Shown here: piece by piece, positions 62,399 through 64,000 of the stretch
Position numbering within the stretch: the first letter of the stretch is position 1
How the letters are laid out: each line of letters opens with the position of its first letter
Assembly (NCBI RefSeq): GCF_032191775.1
Contig: NZ_CP132507.1
Coordinates: 2,629,001-2,693,000 of the forward strand
Reading direction: 5' to 3'
Length of the DNA stretch: 64,000 nucleotides
Source of the DNA: Rhodoferax mekongensis
GTDB taxonomy: Bacteria > Pseudomonadota > Gammaproteobacteria > Burkholderiales > Burkholderiaceae_C
The notes under the pieces: model-generated
What the model saw: the letters and a program-made list of their open reading frames with translations, nothing else
What the model was told of the DNA's origin: nothing
Database searches by the model: none
Made by a program: the position numbers and the translations under genes

Positions 62399-64000
62399 TC
62401 AGGATGCTTCCAGTTGGTTGTCGAGCGCCAGCACATGGTCCTGGATGCGTTCGCGGTGGTCGCCGGGCTCGGCCCACAGGCCGCGCTGCATGGCCTCCAA
62501 CAGGCGCTCGCCGATGCTGCGCAGGGCGCCGGGGTTGTGTTGTTGTAAAAAGGCGCGGGTGTCGTCGTCATGCACATAGGCGTCGGCCACCAATGCGTAC
62601 TGGTGGTCGGCCACCACGCCGGTGGTGGCGTCAAAGGCAAACAAAAAGTCCACAGTGGCGGCCATTTCAAACGCGCCCTTGTAGCCGTGGCGCTTGATGC
62701 CGTTGATCCACTTGGGGTTGACGGCGCGTGAGCGCACCACGCGGGCGACTTCTTCGCCCAAGCTGCGGATGTGCGGTGCGCCGGGCACGCTGAAGTCGCC
62801 GTGGTACAGCGCGGCCGTCTTGCCGCTCAGGTGCTCCACCGCGGCGGCCATGCCGCCCATGAACTGGTAGTAGTCGCCGGAGTCGAGGATGTCGTGCTCG
62901 CGGTTGTCCTGGTTGTGCAGCACCGCTTCCAGGCCGGCCATGCGCTGGGCAAAGGCTTCGGTGGCGGCAGCACCGTCGCTGCTCTGGCCATAAGCGAAGG
63001 CACCGGCGCGAAGGTAAGCCTCGGCCAGCTCGGAACGCTCCGTCCAGTTGCCACTGGCAATGGAAGCCTGCAAGCCCGCGCCATAGCCACCGGGCCGGGG
63101 GCCGAACACGCGCCAGGTGGAGGCGCGCTCGGCGTCTGCATCGCTGTGGCCGGCGGCCTGGGCCTGCGCAGCCTCGGCCTGCACCCGCATGCGGATGGGG
63201 TTGACGTCGTCCGCCTCGTCCTCAGGCGAGATGGCAGCCACGGCGCGCACGGCGGTGTCGAACAAATCGATCACGTTGGGGAAGGCATCACGAAAGAAGC
63301 CGGACACGCGCAGCGTCACATCCACGCGCGGGCGGCCCAGCACGGTCATGGGCATGACTTCGATGTCGGTAACGCGGTTGCTACCCGCTGCCCACTTGGG
63401 CCGCACGCCCAAGAGCGAGAAGGCCTGGGCCACGTCTTCGCCGCCGGTGCGCATGGTGCTGGTGCCCCAGACCGACAGGCCCATGGCCGTGGGGTACGCG
63501 CCATGGTCTTGCAGGTGGCGCTCGACCACGCGGTCTGCGCCCTTGGCGCCCATGGCGTAGGCGGTTTGGGTGGGGATAGCGCGGGTGTCCACCGAATAAA
63601 AGTTGCGCCCGGTGGGCAGCACATCAGGCCGGCCACGCGAGGGGGCGCCACTGGGGCCCGGCGGGATGAAGCGGCCATCCAGCCCGCGCAGCAGCTGGGT
63701 TATCTCATTGGGGCCACAGGCGTCCAGCCGCGGGGCCAGCACCGTTTGCAGGCGCTGCAGCACCTGGGTGGTGTGGGGCCAAGATTCGGGAGCATCCACG
63801 GGGCCATCGGGCAGCGCACTGCCCGGCTCTGCCATGTCTTGCACCACGCGGGTGGCCAGCAGCTCCAAGCGCTCGCGGGTGTGGCCGGCATGGCGCCAGG
63901 GGTCAACGCTCAGGGCTTGCAGCACTTCGGGGCGTGGGCCGGTCCAGGGTGAGGCCCAGTCGGGGCTGAGGGCGTCGAAGTCCGTCAGACCCAAGTCTTG
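62399..64000 (-). CDS. cobN: Cobaltochelatase subunit CobN (C-terminal part)
   Basis: The window holds the last 533 residues of this large chelatase subunit; the gene runs off the right edge. Features of the CobN/ChlH family are PTGRNFYSVDTRAIPT, VWGTSTMRTGGEDVAQAF, LGVRPKWAAGSNRV and YKGAFEMAATVDFLFAFDAT. It inserts cobalt into hydrogenobyrinic acid a,c-diamide. It lies upstream of the chlI-like gene, two bases away, consistent with a chelatase operon. Confidence 0.93.
   Translation of the reverse strand, partial: QDLGLTDFDALSPDWASPWTGPRPEVLQALSVDPWRHAGHTRERLELLATRVVQDMAEPGSALPDGPVDAPESWPHTTQVLQRLQTVLAPRLDACGPNEITQLLRGLDGRFIPPGPSGAPSRGRPDVLPTGRNFYSVDTRAIPTQTAYAMGAKGADRVVERHLQDHGAYPTAMGLSVWGTSTMRTGGEDVAQAFSLLGVRPKWAAGSNRVTDIEVMPMTVLGRPRVDVTLRVSGFFRDAFPNVIDLFDTAVRAVAAISPEDEADDVNPIRMRVQAEAAQAQAAGHSDADAERASTWRVFGPRPGGYGAGLQASIASGNWTERSELAEAYLRAGAFAYGQSSDGAAATEAFAQRMAGLEAVLHNQDNREHDILDSGDYYQFMGGMAAAVEHLSGKTAALYHGDFSVPGAPHIRSLGEEVARVVRSRAVNPKWINGIKRHGYKGAFEMAATVDFLFAFDATTGVVADHQYALVADAYVHDDDTRAFLQQHNPGALRSIGERLLEAMQRGLWAEPGDHRERIQDHVLALDNQLEAS

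Noticed and set aside
1..64000. CRISPR arrays, rRNA or tRNA genes
   Set aside because: No regularly spaced direct repeats and no recognisable rRNA or tRNA sequence were seen by eye; a tool search could still find a tRNA.

Overview
The window looks like a chromosomal segment of a GC-rich betaproteobacterium, most likely Comamonadaceae (Rhodoferax/Curvibacter/Polaromonas-like). This rests on gene content (PHB-cycle bdhA, monofunctional RelA, aerobic cobalamin synthesis, many GGDEF/EAL/HDOD proteins) and on a short interspersed repeat (core GCTATGAATTCAATAGCAAA and variants) that I associate with this family. The genus is an inference.

Layout. 1-2879: minus-strand operon for a TolC-like lipoprotein, an HlyD-like adaptor and the start of a large ESPR/LEPR-type surface protein, with an 11-base homopolymer before the last gene. 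3173-12755: housekeeping and metabolic genes (EVE protein, heparinase-like lyase, SDR, AraC regulator, MAPEG, UPF0303-like protein, relA, hydrolase, bdhA). 12871-22460: signalling block with a Ser/Thr kinase-HDOD-GAF fusion, two c-di-GMP enzymes and an OmpR/EnvZ-type pair. 22484-34885: ispF, ispD, mfd (one-base frameshift), serB, phoD, a DsbA-family protein, a receiver-like protein, an aminotransferase, and nth between two HDOD paralogues. 34969-42279: a vanadium haloperoxidase plus FG-GAP/UnbV pair, then a xylose-type ABC importer with its ROK regulator.

42482-64000 is a large aerobic cobalamin cluster. The minus strand carries cbiB, cobD (frameshifted), cobQ, a cobalamin riboswitch, cobT, cobS and cobC. 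The plus strand carries cobG-H-I-J and cobL-E-M-F, with cobK on the opposite strand between them. On the far side of an insertion lie chlI/chlD-type chelatase genes and cobN. The chlI and vWA frames are joined by an A7 slippery site with an upstream Shine-Dalgarno-like sequence, which suggests programmed -1 frameshifting giving two chelatase subunits from one gene.

The cobalamin cluster is interrupted at 56352-60020 by an IS30-family element and a small integrase-less integron cassette array. The array holds a HEPN-domain protein with an intact RX4H motif, a full attC site (58452-58552), and an HNH endonuclease whose C-terminus carries a minimal nucleotidyltransferase motif, followed by what looks like a collapsed attC. 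HEPN and nucleotidyltransferase domains are known partners in toxin-antitoxin modules. Finding them in adjacent cassettes, with the nucleotidyltransferase fused to an HNH nuclease, is the best candidate here for an undescribed defence or toxin-antitoxin system.
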